Shown here: positions 39,496 to 48,426 of the stretch, piece by piece
Layout of the letters: every line of letters begins with the position of its first letter
Numbering within the stretch: the first letter of the stretch is position 1
Origin: Gemmatimonadaceae bacterium
GTDB lineage: Bacteria > Gemmatimonadota > Gemmatimonadetes > Gemmatimonadales > Gemmatimonadaceae
Reading direction: 5' to 3'
Length of the DNA stretch: 64,000 bases
Assembly: GCA_035606695.1 (NCBI GenBank)
Contig: DATNEW010000026.1
Location: forward strand, 310,001 to 374,000
The notes under the pieces: generated by a model
What the model was told of the DNA's origin: nothing
Databases searched by the model: none
Seen by the model: the letters and a program-made list of their open reading frames with translations, nothing else
Position numbers and translations under genes: made by a program

Positions 39496-41970
39496 ATGAC
39501 CACCTTTCGTTTCGCCATTCGATCCCTCCGCCACGCCCGCGCGTTCACCGCCGCGAGCATCGCGACGATCGCACTGTGTATTGCCGCCGCGTGCACGGTG
39601 TTCGCGCTGGTCAACGCCGTGCTGCTCCGCCCACTGCCATACGCGCACGCCGATCGCCTCGTCGGGATATGGCATACACTCCCCGGCGTCGACGTGCCCG
39701 TCGCCAAGCAGTCGATCGGCACGTACACGCTCTACGGCGAGAGCGCGCGCAGCTTCGAGTCGATGGGCTTGTACGTCTCGCTCGCCGCGACGGTCGAATT
39801 TCCGAATGCACGAGACGTCGCGCCCGAGCGCGTCCGTGTCGGATACATGACGCCGTCGATCTTCGGCGCACTGGGTACTCGCACCCTGATCGGCCGCACG
39901 TTCGATCAATCCGACGCGACGAACAGGGCGCAGCCCGTCGCAATGATAGGCGAGCACCTATGGACCACGCGCTTCGGCGCCGATCGGGCGGTACTCGGCC
40001 GCTCGATCTCGATCGACGGCGTCGCCCACACGATCGTTGGCGTGATGCCCGAATCGTTCGCGTTTCCCGAGGCACAGACGCCCGTCTGGGTTCCGCTCGA
40101 TACGTCGAACCCGAAATACCTGGGCAGCTTCGGCTACAACGGCATCGGGCTGCTGCGTCCCGGCGTGACGCCCGACGCGGCGCAACGCGAGCTCGCGCAG
40201 ATTCTGCCGCGCGCCGTCGAGCGCTTCCCCGAACAGCGGCCCGGCGTTTCGACGGCGCTCGTGCTTCAGAAAGCTCGCATGGCGCCGGTCATTCACTTGC
40301 TGCGCGACGACGTCATCGGCGGATTCGATCAGGTGCTGTGGCTCGTCGCCGGCGCGGTCGTGCTGCTCATCGTCGTCGCGTTCAGCAACGTCTCGTCGCT
40401 GAGACTCGTGCGAAGCGAGGCGCGGCAGCGCGAGATCGCGGTGCGCCGTGCGCTGGGTGCATCGACCGGTTCGATCTGGCGGGACCTGATGCTGGAGAGC
40501 ACGCTCGTCTCGGGCGTCGGTGCGAGCATCGGGTTGATCGTCGCCGTCTTCGCGGTGCAACTTCTCGTTGACGCCGCTCCCGCGAACGTGCCGCGATTGA
40601 ACGAGGTGCGCGTGGATGGCGCGGTCGTTGGCATCGCCCTTTCGCTCATGCTGCTTTTTGCCACGGCGAGCGCATTGATCGGCGCACTGCGCGTTCGCGA
40701 TCCGAACATGGTCGCCACGCTGCGCGACAGCGGCCGCACTGTCGCCGGCGGACGCTCATCGCGACGGCTGCGCGCGATCTTCGTCGGCGCCGAAGTCGCG
40801 ATGTCACTCGCCCTCGTTGCTGCGTCCGGCGTACTGGGCCGCAGCCTCGTGCGTCTTCGCGCCGTGCAGCCGGGGTTCGACGCGTCGAACGTGTTCACGT
40901 TCTGGACGTTTCTTCCGTCGACGTCGTATCACGGCGCCGAGAACGTCGCGCGCTTCTATCGCGACGCGCTCGAGCGCATCGGCAAGATGCCGGGCGTCGC
41001 TTCAGTTGCAGTGACCGCGAAGCTGCCGCTCGAGATCGAAGGCTATCCGTATCGCACGACGGTATGGGGCGACAACGGCGCGAACGTCGCGACGCAGCTG
41101 CCGCCCGTCGTGCAGGCCACGACGACGTCGAGCGGCTACTTCAATACGATGCGCATTCCGCTCGTCGCCGGCCAATCGTACGACGACGCGAACATTCGCC
41201 GCGGCGCGTACGAGGCCGTGGCGAGCCGCGCGTACGTCGAGCAAGTCTGGCACGATCCAACGGGCCGCTCGGGCGTCGGCAAACGACTCCGTCCAACCGC
41301 GAACGGTCCATGGTTCACGATCGTCGGCGTCGTCGGCGACGTGCGCGATTCGACGCTCACGCTGCCGCCCGTGTCCGAAGTGTATTTCGCCGAGGAACCG
41401 AATGGCGATACGACGGCCAACACGACCGCGCGCGACATGGCGTTCGTCGTTCGCACGCGCGGCGCGCAGCCGAACATCGCCGCCGCGTTGCGCAACGAGC
41501 TCCACGCGCTCGATCCGAATCTCCCATTCCATCGCCCGGCAACGCTCGATCAACTCGTCGCCGATTCGCGCGCCAGCATGACGTTCGCGCTCATCGTACT
41601 CGGCGCCGGCGCCGCGGCCGCATTGCTGCTCGGCATCGTCGGCTTGTATGGTGCGATCGCGTACGCCGTGCGCCTCCGCACGCGGGAGCTGAGCATTCGT
41701 ATCGCGCTCGGTCTCGATCCCGCACATGCGCCTCGATTGATGCTGCGTGACGGCGCCGTCGTCGTGATCTGCGGCGCGGGCGTCGGACTGCTGGTGGTGC
41801 TCGGGTCGGCAAAGCTGCTCGCGAGTCTCACGTTCGGCGTGAGCCCGTACGATCCGTTGGTGCTGGCCGGTGCGCTCGGCGGCGTGATGCTGATTGCGGC
41901 CGCCGCGATCTGGGTGCCGGCGCGGCGCGTGGCGGGGATCAATCCGGCGGAGGCGTTGAGCGCGGACTAG
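39496..41970 (+). CDS. ADOP/MacB-FtsX-type ABC permease
   Basis: 824 residues. It begins MTTFRFAIRSLRHARAFTAA, with the first helix ending AACTVFALVNAVLLRPLPY and the HADRLVGIW block that marks the ADOP family. A periplasmic MacB-like core (~60-270), helices near 285-400 with EIAVRRALGASTGSIWRDLM, a second core, and C-terminal helices with ELSIRIALGLDPAHAPRLML follow. It lacks the N-terminal ADOP cytoplasmic domain and has no adjacent ATPase or PadR gene. These permeases are thought to move or extract lipophilic or peptide substrates, but no substrate can be read here. Confidence 0.9.
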   Translation: MTTFRFAIRSLRHARAFTAASIATIALCIAAACTVFALVNAVLLRPLPYAHADRLVGIWHTLPGVDVPVAKQSIGTYTLYGESARSFESMGLYVSLAATVEFPNARDVAPERVRVGYMTPSIFGALGTRTLIGRTFDQSDATNRAQPVAMIGEHLWTTRFGADRAVLGRSISIDGVAHTIVGVMPESFAFPEAQTPVWVPLDTSNPKYLGSFGYNGIGLLRPGVTPDAAQRELAQILPRAVERFPEQRPGVSTALVLQKARMAPVIHLLRDDVIGGFDQVLWLVAGAVVLLIVVAFSNVSSLRLVRSEARQREIAVRRALGASTGSIWRDLMLESTLVSGVGASIGLIVAVFAVQLLVDAAPANVPRLNEVRVDGAVVGIALSLMLLFATASALIGALRVRDPNMVATLRDSGRTVAGGRSSRRLRAIFVGAEVAMSLALVAASGVLGRSLVRLRAVQPGFDASNVFTFWTFLPSTSYHGAENVARFYRDALERIGKMPGVASVAVTAKLPLEIEGYPYRTTVWGDNGANVATQLPPVVQATTTSSGYFNTMRIPLVAGQSYDDANIRRGAYEAVASRAYVEQVWHDPTGRSGVGKRLRPTANGPWFTIVGVVGDVRDSTLTLPPVSEVYFAEEPNGDTTANTTARDMAFVVRTRGAQPNIAAALRNELHALDPNLPFHRPATLDQLVADSRASMTFALIVLGAGAAAALLLGIVGLYGAIAYAVRLRTRELSIRIALGLDPAHAPRLMLRDGAVVVICGAGVGLLVVLGSAKLLASLTFGVSPYDPLVLAGALGGVMLIAAAAIWVPARRVAGINPAEALSAD

Positions 41971-42001
41971 GGGTACTGCAAGAACATAGTCCGTCAAGAG
42001 C

Positions 42002-42571
42002 TCAGCGCAGTCCCTCGAAGAGGTCCCCAACTCGACACGAGAATCCTGGCAGGATCGTTCCGCCGTCGAGCACATCATCGTGGTGTAACGTGCGAGGCGC
42101 ACCGCGTAATGTGACGACGGTAACCGTGCGACTCGAACCATCGACAACCCAGGCTAGCGGAATTCCGGCCGCGCGGTAATCGGCGAGCTTTTCGTCGAGA
42201 CGACTCGCCGGCTCGCTCGGCGAGAGAATCTCGATGGCCAGATCCGGACGGAAGCGGGCGATCCGTTCCGCCTCCATGTCAGGTGGCAGACGGCTCGCCG
42301 AGACGAACGCGATGTCCGGTCCGCGCACGGTCCGCGGTAGCGCGGCCAACACGTATCCCGATCCGACGGTGACCGTCCCAAGCCGGTTCGGTTCGACAAA
42401 CGCGTCAAGGAGTCGAGCGACGCGCGTCGCGAGCGCGCCGTGGCGAAAACCCGGTAGCGGAATCAAACGTAGCTCACCGCGCACGAGCTCGGCCTGCATG
42501 TCGTCGGGCACGTCGTATTGCTCGAATTCTTCTACGGTCAGATAGACCCGAGCGGGTGCGGGCTGAGCCAT
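42002..42571 (-). CDS. Uma2-family PD-(D/E)XK nuclease-like protein (intact)
   Basis: 189 residues from ATG 42571, with a GGAGA Shine-Dalgarno 6 nt upstream; the longer frame to 42763 overlaps the upstream region of the M14 gene and is rejected. The order is typical: N-terminal YLTVEEFEQYDVPDDMQAELVRGELR (residues ~9-34), FRHGALATRVARLLDAFV, GPDIAFVSASRLP with the active-site Asp, RPDLAIEILSPSE with the Glu, the Lys in RLDEKLADYRAAGIP, and AWVVDGSSRTVTV. Uma2 proteins have a restriction-endonuclease fold, but their role is unproven. It is divergent from the M14 gene. Confidence 0.85.
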   Translation of the reverse strand: MAQPAPARVYLTVEEFEQYDVPDDMQAELVRGELRLIPLPGFRHGALATRVARLLDAFVEPNRLGTVTVGSGYVLAALPRTVRGPDIAFVSASRLPPDMEAERIARFRPDLAIEILSPSEPASRLDEKLADYRAAGIPLAWVVDGSSRTVTVVTLRGAPRTLHHDDVLDGGTILPGFSCRVGDLFEGLR

Positions 42572-42808
42572 CTCGTCTCCGTGTTCGCCCTGCATTAACC
42601 CTACGCTCGGCGGACGCCACTCGGCAACTCGGCATGTCTCACGATGTCCGCGCCACGGCTGGAGAGCCGCACCGGGCGATTGTCGATCGTACCGTTCGAG
42701 CGCATAGGCCCTTTCCGGCGTCAAAAAAACTGGCGGCAGCCCGTTCCTCCCCCCAACTTTCACGACTCTCGTTCCGCGGTCTCTCCTCCCCAGCTCGAGG
42801 CAGCATTC

Positions 42809-45800
42809 ATGCGGCGTTCACTCGCCCTACTGGTACTCCTTGCCTTATCCGCCGTCCCGCTCCGCGCCCAGTTCACCGATCCCGCGTCGCAGCGTCCCGG
42901 CCGCAATCCGAATCAGCCGATCGACCAGGCGTACACCGACAAGATTCATCAGTACACGACCGAGAAATTTTTCCTCTCGCCGCTCGTGGACTACATGCCC
43001 GCCAAGGCCGGCGTTCCGACGCCGACCGCGGAGCTCGGCGACATTGCCGGCGCGCCGGGCAAGCTGCCGTACGCCGAAGAGGTGTACGCCTACATGCGGA
43101 AGCTCGAGAAGGCGCTGCCGGGCCGCGTGAAGGTCTACTCGATCGGCCACACCGAAGAGGGCAGAGAGCACATCGCCGTCGCGATCGCGAGCGACGAGCT
43201 GATGAAGAACTATGATGCGAATCGCGCGAAGCTGGCGAAACTCGCCGATCCGCGCACCATCAACATGGACGACAAGCAGGCGCAGGCGATCGTGACGACC
43301 ACGGCGCCGGTTTATTACATAACTGGAACGATTCACTCGACGGAAGCCGGCGCGCCGACCGCGTTGATGGAGCTGGCGTATCGCCTGGCGGTCGATGAGT
43401 CGCCGTACGTGAAGCAAATTCGCGATCACGTCATCACGCTCATCACGCCGGTGGTGGAAGTGGACGGCCGCGATCGCGTCGTGGACGTGTACAACTGGCA
43501 CAAGGCGCATCCGAACGAGGTGGCACCCGACGCCGTGTACTGGGGCCACTATGTGCGTCACGACAACAATCGCGACGCCATGGGCATGACGCTCAAGCTG
43601 AGCGAGAACATTCTCAACACGTACGTCGATCAGAAGGCGCAGGTGCTGCACGATCTGCACGAGTCGGTGGCGTACCTGTACGACAACACCGTGGGCGACG
43701 GCCCGTACAACTCGTGGCTCGATCCGATCGTGACGAACGAGTGGCAGTTGATCGGCTGGAACAACGTGCAGGAGATGACGCGGTATGGGATGCCCGGCGT
43801 GTTCGCGCACGGGACCTTCGATACGTGGTCGCCGGGTTATCTGATGTTCATTGCGGCGACGCACAACGGCATCTCGCGGTTGTACGAGACGTTCGGCAAC
43901 GGCGGCAGTGCCGACACGCAGGAACGCACGCTTTCGGCGAACGAGACGAGCCGCACGTGGTATCGTCAGGATCCGCCGCTCCCTCGAGTCAACTGGTCGC
44001 TGCGCAACAACAACAATTACGAGCAGACGGGCTTGTTAGTATCGTTGAATTACATTGCTAGTAATCGCTATCAGATTCTCGAGAACTTCTACGAGAAGTC
44101 GAAGCGATCGATTCTCAAGGCGCATACGGAAGGACCGGCCGCGTATATCCTGACGGCTGATGAACGGCGTCCGGGCGCGCAGGCGCAGCTGCTCAGAATT
44201 CTCCAGAAGCAGCGCGTGGAGATCTCGAGAGCCACCGCGCCGTTCTCGATCGGCGTGCCGGTGAAGGTGGTGGCGCAGGGTGGCGGCGCGAATGGTGGTG
44301 GCCGCGGTGGACGTGGCGCGGGTCGTGGCGGCGCGCAGGGTGCGGGTGCGGCGGGCCCGGTGCAAGGTGATGCCGCGGTGCAGCAGGCGGGATCGAACGC
44401 GCGCATCGAGCAGAAGGAATTCCCGGCGGGCAGCTACATCATTCGGATGGATCAGCCCTACTCGCGCATCGCGGATGCGCTGCTCGACTATCAGTTCTGG
44501 TCGCCGAACGATCCGCAGAAGCAGCCGTACGACGACACCGGCTGGACGTTCCCCGAGGGCTTCGCGGTGAACGCCGTGCGCGTGACCGATCCCAAGGTGT
44601 TGAGCGTCGCGATGGAGCCGGTGAAGGGCGAGATCAAGGTGGTGAGCGCGGGCGTGAACGGCTCGGGCTCGACCTATTTAGTGAATGCTAATGGCGACAA
44701 CGGGCTGATCACGCTGCGCTACAAGCTGCGCAACGCCGACATGCAGGCCGCGGAAGAGCCGTTCGACGCGAACCGCGTGCATTACAACCGCGGCTCGCTC
44801 GTGATCACGAATGTCTCACAGTCGGATCTCGACGCCGCCGCGAAGGCCGCGGACATCAAGGTGAACGCCGTGTCGAGTGGGCCGAGTGTGAAGATGCATC
44901 CCGTGCGTGCGGCGCGTGTGGCGGTGATGCACACGTGGCAGAATACACAGACGGAAGGCTGGTGGCGTTACGCGCTCGATCAGGCGGGCGTGCCGTACAC
45001 GTACCTCAACACGCATGCGCTGTCGCAGATCCCGGATCTCAACGCTCGGTTCGACGTGATCATCTTTGGCCCGGGCGGCGGCTCGCCCAAGTCGGTGATG
45101 GACGGCATGCCGATGTGGCGCAATCCGATCCCGTGGAAGAAGACGGCGCTCACGCCGAACATCGGCGTGCTGGACTCGACCGATGACATGCGACCGGGCT
45201 TGGGCTACGAGGGTTTAGAGAAGTTGCAAAAGTTCGTGCAGAACGGCGGCGTGTTCATCGGCGCGGTGGCGTCGGCGCAGTTCGCGGTGGATGAGGGGCT
45301 GGCGAATGGTGTGTCGATGTCGACGGCGTCGCGTGGGACTGTCACGGGCACGTTCTTGAAGACGCGGATTGTGGATGATGCGTCGCCGATTGTGTATGGC
45401 GTGGCGGATGGGGTCGCGGCGTATACGAATGACGGGGAGTCGTTTGGGGTCTCGGCGACTGCCGGTGGGCGTGGAGGATTTGGTGGGCGGGGTGGGGCGG
45501 GTGGTGGCGCGCGAGAGACGGGGCGTGGGCAGGCGGATGATGTGGATGAAGTGCAGGGGCGGCCGGCGTTGGAAGATCGGTTCAAGGCGCCGCCTCGCGA
45601 GCGCGTGCAACCCTGGGAGTATGCGAAGCCGACGGATGACCAACTGCGCAACCCACTGAACATCATTCCGCCGGATCAGCGGCCGAGAGCAGTTCTGCGG
45701 TATGGGGCGCAGAATGAGCTGTTGGTGTCGGGACTGCTCAGTGGCGGTGGGGATATCGCGCAGCGGCCGGCGGTGGTGGACTCGCCGTTTGGGAAGGGGC

Positions 45801-45925
45801 ACAGCGTGTTGTTCTCGATCAATCCTATTTATCGCGGGGAGACGATTGGGACGTATCCGCTCGTCTTTAATGCGATCATGAATTTTGATAATTTGGGGGC
45901 GGGGCGAATAGTTGATTCACGATAG
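42809..45925 (+). CDS. Secreted M14-family zinc carboxypeptidase
   Basis: 1038 residues from ATG 42809 (GAGG about 10 nt before), signal peptide MRRSLALLVLLALSAVPLRA. The zinc ligands of M14 are His176 and Glu179 in GTIHSTEAGAPTAL; the third His is probably in VLHDLHESVAYLYD. The substrate-carboxylate Arg is in the HYVRHDNNRDAMGM block. The catalytic domain spans about 90-400. Then come a Gly/Arg-rich linker near 490-520, and a C-terminal region with a glutamine-amidotransferase-like look (RFDVIIFGPGGGSPKSV) plus a second Gly-rich stretch near 885-905. Likely periplasmic or extracellular. It ends 23 nt before a strong terminator. Confidence 0.9.
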   Translation: MRRSLALLVLLALSAVPLRAQFTDPASQRPGRNPNQPIDQAYTDKIHQYTTEKFFLSPLVDYMPAKAGVPTPTAELGDIAGAPGKLPYAEEVYAYMRKLEKALPGRVKVYSIGHTEEGREHIAVAIASDELMKNYDANRAKLAKLADPRTINMDDKQAQAIVTTTAPVYYITGTIHSTEAGAPTALMELAYRLAVDESPYVKQIRDHVITLITPVVEVDGRDRVVDVYNWHKAHPNEVAPDAVYWGHYVRHDNNRDAMGMTLKLSENILNTYVDQKAQVLHDLHESVAYLYDNTVGDGPYNSWLDPIVTNEWQLIGWNNVQEMTRYGMPGVFAHGTFDTWSPGYLMFIAATHNGISRLYETFGNGGSADTQERTLSANETSRTWYRQDPPLPRVNWSLRNNNNYEQTGLLVSLNYIASNRYQILENFYEKSKRSILKAHTEGPAAYILTADERRPGAQAQLLRILQKQRVEISRATAPFSIGVPVKVVAQGGGANGGGRGGRGAGRGGAQGAGAAGPVQGDAAVQQAGSNARIEQKEFPAGSYIIRMDQPYSRIADALLDYQFWSPNDPQKQPYDDTGWTFPEGFAVNAVRVTDPKVLSVAMEPVKGEIKVVSAGVNGSGSTYLVNANGDNGLITLRYKLRNADMQAAEEPFDANRVHYNRGSLVITNVSQSDLDAAAKAADIKVNAVSSGPSVKMHPVRAARVAVMHTWQNTQTEGWWRYALDQAGVPYTYLNTHALSQIPDLNARFDVIIFGPGGGSPKSVMDGMPMWRNPIPWKKTALTPNIGVLDSTDDMRPGLGYEGLEKLQKFVQNGGVFIGAVASAQFAVDEGLANGVSMSTASRGTVTGTFLKTRIVDDASPIVYGVADGVAAYTNDGESFGVSATAGGRGGFGGRGGAGGGARETGRGQADDVDEVQGRPALEDRFKAPPRERVQPWEYAKPTDDQLRNPLNIIPPDQRPRAVLRYGAQNELLVSGLLSGGGDIAQRPAVVDSPFGKGHSVLFSINPIYRGETIGTYPLVFNAIMNFDNLGAGRIVDSR

Positions 45926-45948
45926 CGTTGGGTGAAACTCTGTGGGAT

Positions 45949-45982
45949 ACGGCCGCCCTCTCCTGGGCGGCCGTTCTTATTT
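45949..45982 (+). terminator. Rho-independent terminator after the M14 gene
   Basis: ACGGCCGCCC (45949-45958) and GGGCGGCCGT (45965-45974) form a perfect 10-bp stem with a 6-nt loop, followed by TCTTATTT. Confidence 0.85.
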
Positions 45983-46262
45983 CGGGCCTACTTGAGATTC
46001 TACCTCATGGCAGCCGACTGTCGCGGCTTGGGACAACGTGAGCACACGGGAGCGCGACGCCTGCAGCAAACATGCGTTGGTTTCATTAAAAGTTGCTAAT
46101 TTCGTGTTTCGATATTAGTAATCGCGGTCAACGGACCGACACCCACGCCGCGACGCATAGGCGTCGGGAGCGGCCGCGTGTCCTCATGACACAGCAGGCC
46201 CGAGTCTACGTCGAGCGCTGTGGCTCGCAACTGTCGCTGTCGTCAACGAGTGGCTTGTGTTT
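45983..46262. other. Intergenic region with an AT-rich block before the AraC-like gene
   Basis: About 280 nt without a gene. The stretch 46085-46125 (TTCATTAAAAGTTGCTAATT and on to GATATTAGTAATCG) is the most AT-rich part of this neighbourhood and is a plausible promoter zone for the AraC-like operon. No -35/-10 pair with good spacing could be fixed. Nothing else was recognised. Confidence 0.35.
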
Positions 46263-47099
46263 ATGAGCGGCGAAACTTGTCTGATCATCAGTCACAGCCG
46301 ACCCACGCTCCTTCTCATTACCCTGGGTAACTCCCATCGAACTGAGGTCGAGAATCGGCTGCGGCAGTGTCATGTCGTTGTAGCCGAGATGAGGAGTATA
46401 GCCGGAGTGCATCTCGATCGGTTTGACTGTGCGCTCATCGACATGACGGGTGAGGGCGTCACGGGGTGGCCTGACAACGCATTGTCCGGTGTACGGGGCA
46501 GACTATCTCTGCTCGCGGCGTACCGGCGTATACCGCCGCCAGCGCTGACAGAGTGGGAGTATCAAATCCGGGGTGTTGACGTTGATGCACCCGGATTCGA
46601 ACGGACCGTGCTCGCTCAATGGGAATGGGCCCAGGCGGTGGCAATTGAAAGTCGATTGCGTGCGATCTGGCTGTACAAGACTTCGCCCCGACTCGCCGTC
46701 GCCATGGAGTGTGCCGTTCGACTGTCATACGATAAGACGCGCGTGACGGAGCTCGCACTCGCTGCAGGCGTTCCGGCCCGTACTCTGGAGTGGTGGCTCA
46801 GGGCTGATGGTATGCCGACCGCACGACATGTTTTGGGTTGGTCCCGCGTGTTACGCGCAACGTGGTTGCTGGAAAGGGGCGGCCTGGCGCTGAAACACGT
46901 CGCACCCATCCTGGGCTTTCCAAGTCCACTTGGACTCGGGGCGATGATCACGCGCTACGTCGGCCAATCGGTGCGTCGCTCGGTGAAACACGGGGCCTAT
47001 TCCGTCGCCGTCGATAGACTCAAGACAACTTGGCCGACGCTGTTCCCGCCGAAAGCGACGTCGACCACTAACAGTGGGCAATTCAGTGCCGCGCGCTAA
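46263..47099 (+). CDS. AraC-type HTH transcriptional regulator
   Basis: 278 residues from ATG 46263. The C-terminal ~80 residues are an AraC-family double helix-turn-helix: VTELALAAGVPARTLEWWL (161-179) and LERGGLALKHVAPILGFPSP (203-222), ending in the second recognition helix region LGLGAMITRYVG. The N-terminal ~130 residues do not look like a sugar-binding cupin; PTLLLITLGNSHRTEVENRL and FDCALIDMTGEG resemble a degenerate receiver domain without a clear phosphoacceptor. It is first of a plus-strand set in which the next gene overlaps it by 26 nt, so it likely controls that module. Codons are less GC-biased than in the flanks. Confidence 0.75.
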   Translation: MSGETCLIISHSRPTLLLITLGNSHRTEVENRLRQCHVVVAEMRSIAGVHLDRFDCALIDMTGEGVTGWPDNALSGVRGRLSLLAAYRRIPPPALTEWEYQIRGVDVDAPGFERTVLAQWEWAQAVAIESRLRAIWLYKTSPRLAVAMECAVRLSYDKTRVTELALAAGVPARTLEWWLRADGMPTARHVLGWSRVLRATWLLERGGLALKHVAPILGFPSPLGLGAMITRYVGQSVRRSVKHGAYSVAVDRLKTTWPTLFPPKATSTTNSGQFSAAR

Positions 47100-48426
47100 C
47101 CAACAAACGACCACGATCGTTCGCGCGAAGGCGCGGCCTGTGTTGGCCATTCTGTTCATTTTAAGCCCGCTATCCGCCGCGCTCTCGCAACATCTCGAGC
47201 GCGTGCTGTCTGTTCCGGTCGAGGAGGGTATCTACGCGTACGCGAGAATCTCTCCGGACGGTCGCAGGCTTGCATATTCAGCAGAGATAGCGGACCCGCA
47301 TCACCCTACTGCGTTAAAACGGATGTTGAGAGTCGTGGCGCTGAGGACGAGAGCCGTCCTGTTCACGCGTGCGGGACTTGACGCGTATTGGTCGGTCGAC
47401 GGATCTCGCCTGATCTACCTGTCCGATCCGGATTCCACTCCCAGCGTGAGCATCTGGAATCGGACGACAGGCGATGTCGTCGCCGACGTCGCGCCGGCGA
47501 ACCTGGGTGACTATTTCAGTTGGGCCCGTCGGTCTGGACATGACCTCATTCTTACGATCATCGGTCGGTACTACTACCTCCAGGGCGACCGCGCGGGCCT
47601 GCCGGCGAGTAGCGCCGCCTCATGCGACAAGAGTGGCCCACCTCAAAGGCCACTGATATCCAAGGACGGACGGCGCATCACGATATTCATCGCAGGGCAT
47701 GTTGCCGTTCGCGATTTGTCAGACTGTAAAGGGCTATTCAATACGCATCTGCCCGGCGCAAAGGCTGACTTCTCGTGGGACGGTCGATTCATCGCTTTTC
47801 ATTCCCCGAAAGAAGGCGCGCCCGGGTACGAGATTGTAATTGTTGATTTGATACGCCGGACCTATCGTCGGCTCAGCGGCCTACCTGGTTCCAGCTTATT
47901 CCCTAGTTGGACGCGAGACGGGAGACTGTGCTTCCGGTACGACGGCGATGACTACCGCGGTTTCATTATGGCAAGCAACGTTACGCTCCTTCCAGAGCGG
48001 CCGCTGCCAGTACACGACGACACTCTCCCGTCCCAGGGGACCTGGAAGGAGATCGTTCGAAGTGACCGGCCGCCGCACCAAATCAATTTGCTAGTGATTT
48101 GGGGCGCGTGGATCGCTCACACGAAGGACGCCCTTGGCGCGGCTAACCAGGCATCGGCCCATTTTGCCACCCGAAGTTACAGCGTCGGTATTTCAACGGC
48201 GGTCGATCCCTCCAGCAATTCGTCCGATGTCGCCCGCTTTGCATTCGTCCATGCAGTGAACCTTCCGACTGTTGAGCTACGGCCGGAGTCATTCGGCTTG
48301 ACGCGGGGTATGAATCAACTACCGGTAATTCTGCTCTTTAGAGATTCGATTTTGATCGATCGTCACCTCGGTGCAATGTCAGCGCGCGAAATCGAGCGAT
48401 GGGTCGAGAGGAGCCAACGCCGATGA
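47074..48426 (+). CDS. Exported beta-propeller protein with Cys-less thioredoxin-like C-terminal domain
   Basis: 450 residues from GTG 47074 (GTG 47086 is also possible). A signal or anchor helix (VLAILFILSPLSAALSQ) leads into TolB/WD40-like propeller blades: ARISPDGRRLAYSAEI, YWSVDGSRLIYLSDPD, DFSWDGRFIAFHSP and FPSWTRDGRLCFR. The C-terminal ~115 residues look like a TlpA/thioredoxin fold: INLLVIWGAWIAHTKDAL at the position of the active-site CxxC, and LPVILLFRDSILIDRHLGA with the cis-Pro strand. Both active-site Cys are absent, so it should bind rather than oxidise or reduce. Its stop overlaps the ADOP start (ATGA). The propeller-thioredoxin fusion is unfamiliar to me. Confidence 0.68.
   Translation: MGNSVPRANQQTTTIVRAKARPVLAILFILSPLSAALSQHLERVLSVPVEEGIYAYARISPDGRRLAYSAEIADPHHPTALKRMLRVVALRTRAVLFTRAGLDAYWSVDGSRLIYLSDPDSTPSVSIWNRTTGDVVADVAPANLGDYFSWARRSGHDLILTIIGRYYYLQGDRAGLPASSAASCDKSGPPQRPLISKDGRRITIFIAGHVAVRDLSDCKGLFNTHLPGAKADFSWDGRFIAFHSPKEGAPGYEIVIVDLIRRTYRRLSGLPGSSLFPSWTRDGRLCFRYDGDDYRGFIMASNVTLLPERPLPVHDDTLPSQGTWKEIVRSDRPPHQINLLVIWGAWIAHTKDALGAANQASAHFATRSYSVGISTAVDPSSNSSDVARFAFVHAVNLPTVELRPESFGLTRGMNQLPVILLFRDSILIDRHLGAMSAREIERWVERSQRR

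Noticed and set aside
46209-46262. Earlier start (GTG 46257) for the AraC-like gene
   Set aside because: ATG 46263 two codons later is the more ordinary start and nothing supports the extra residues.
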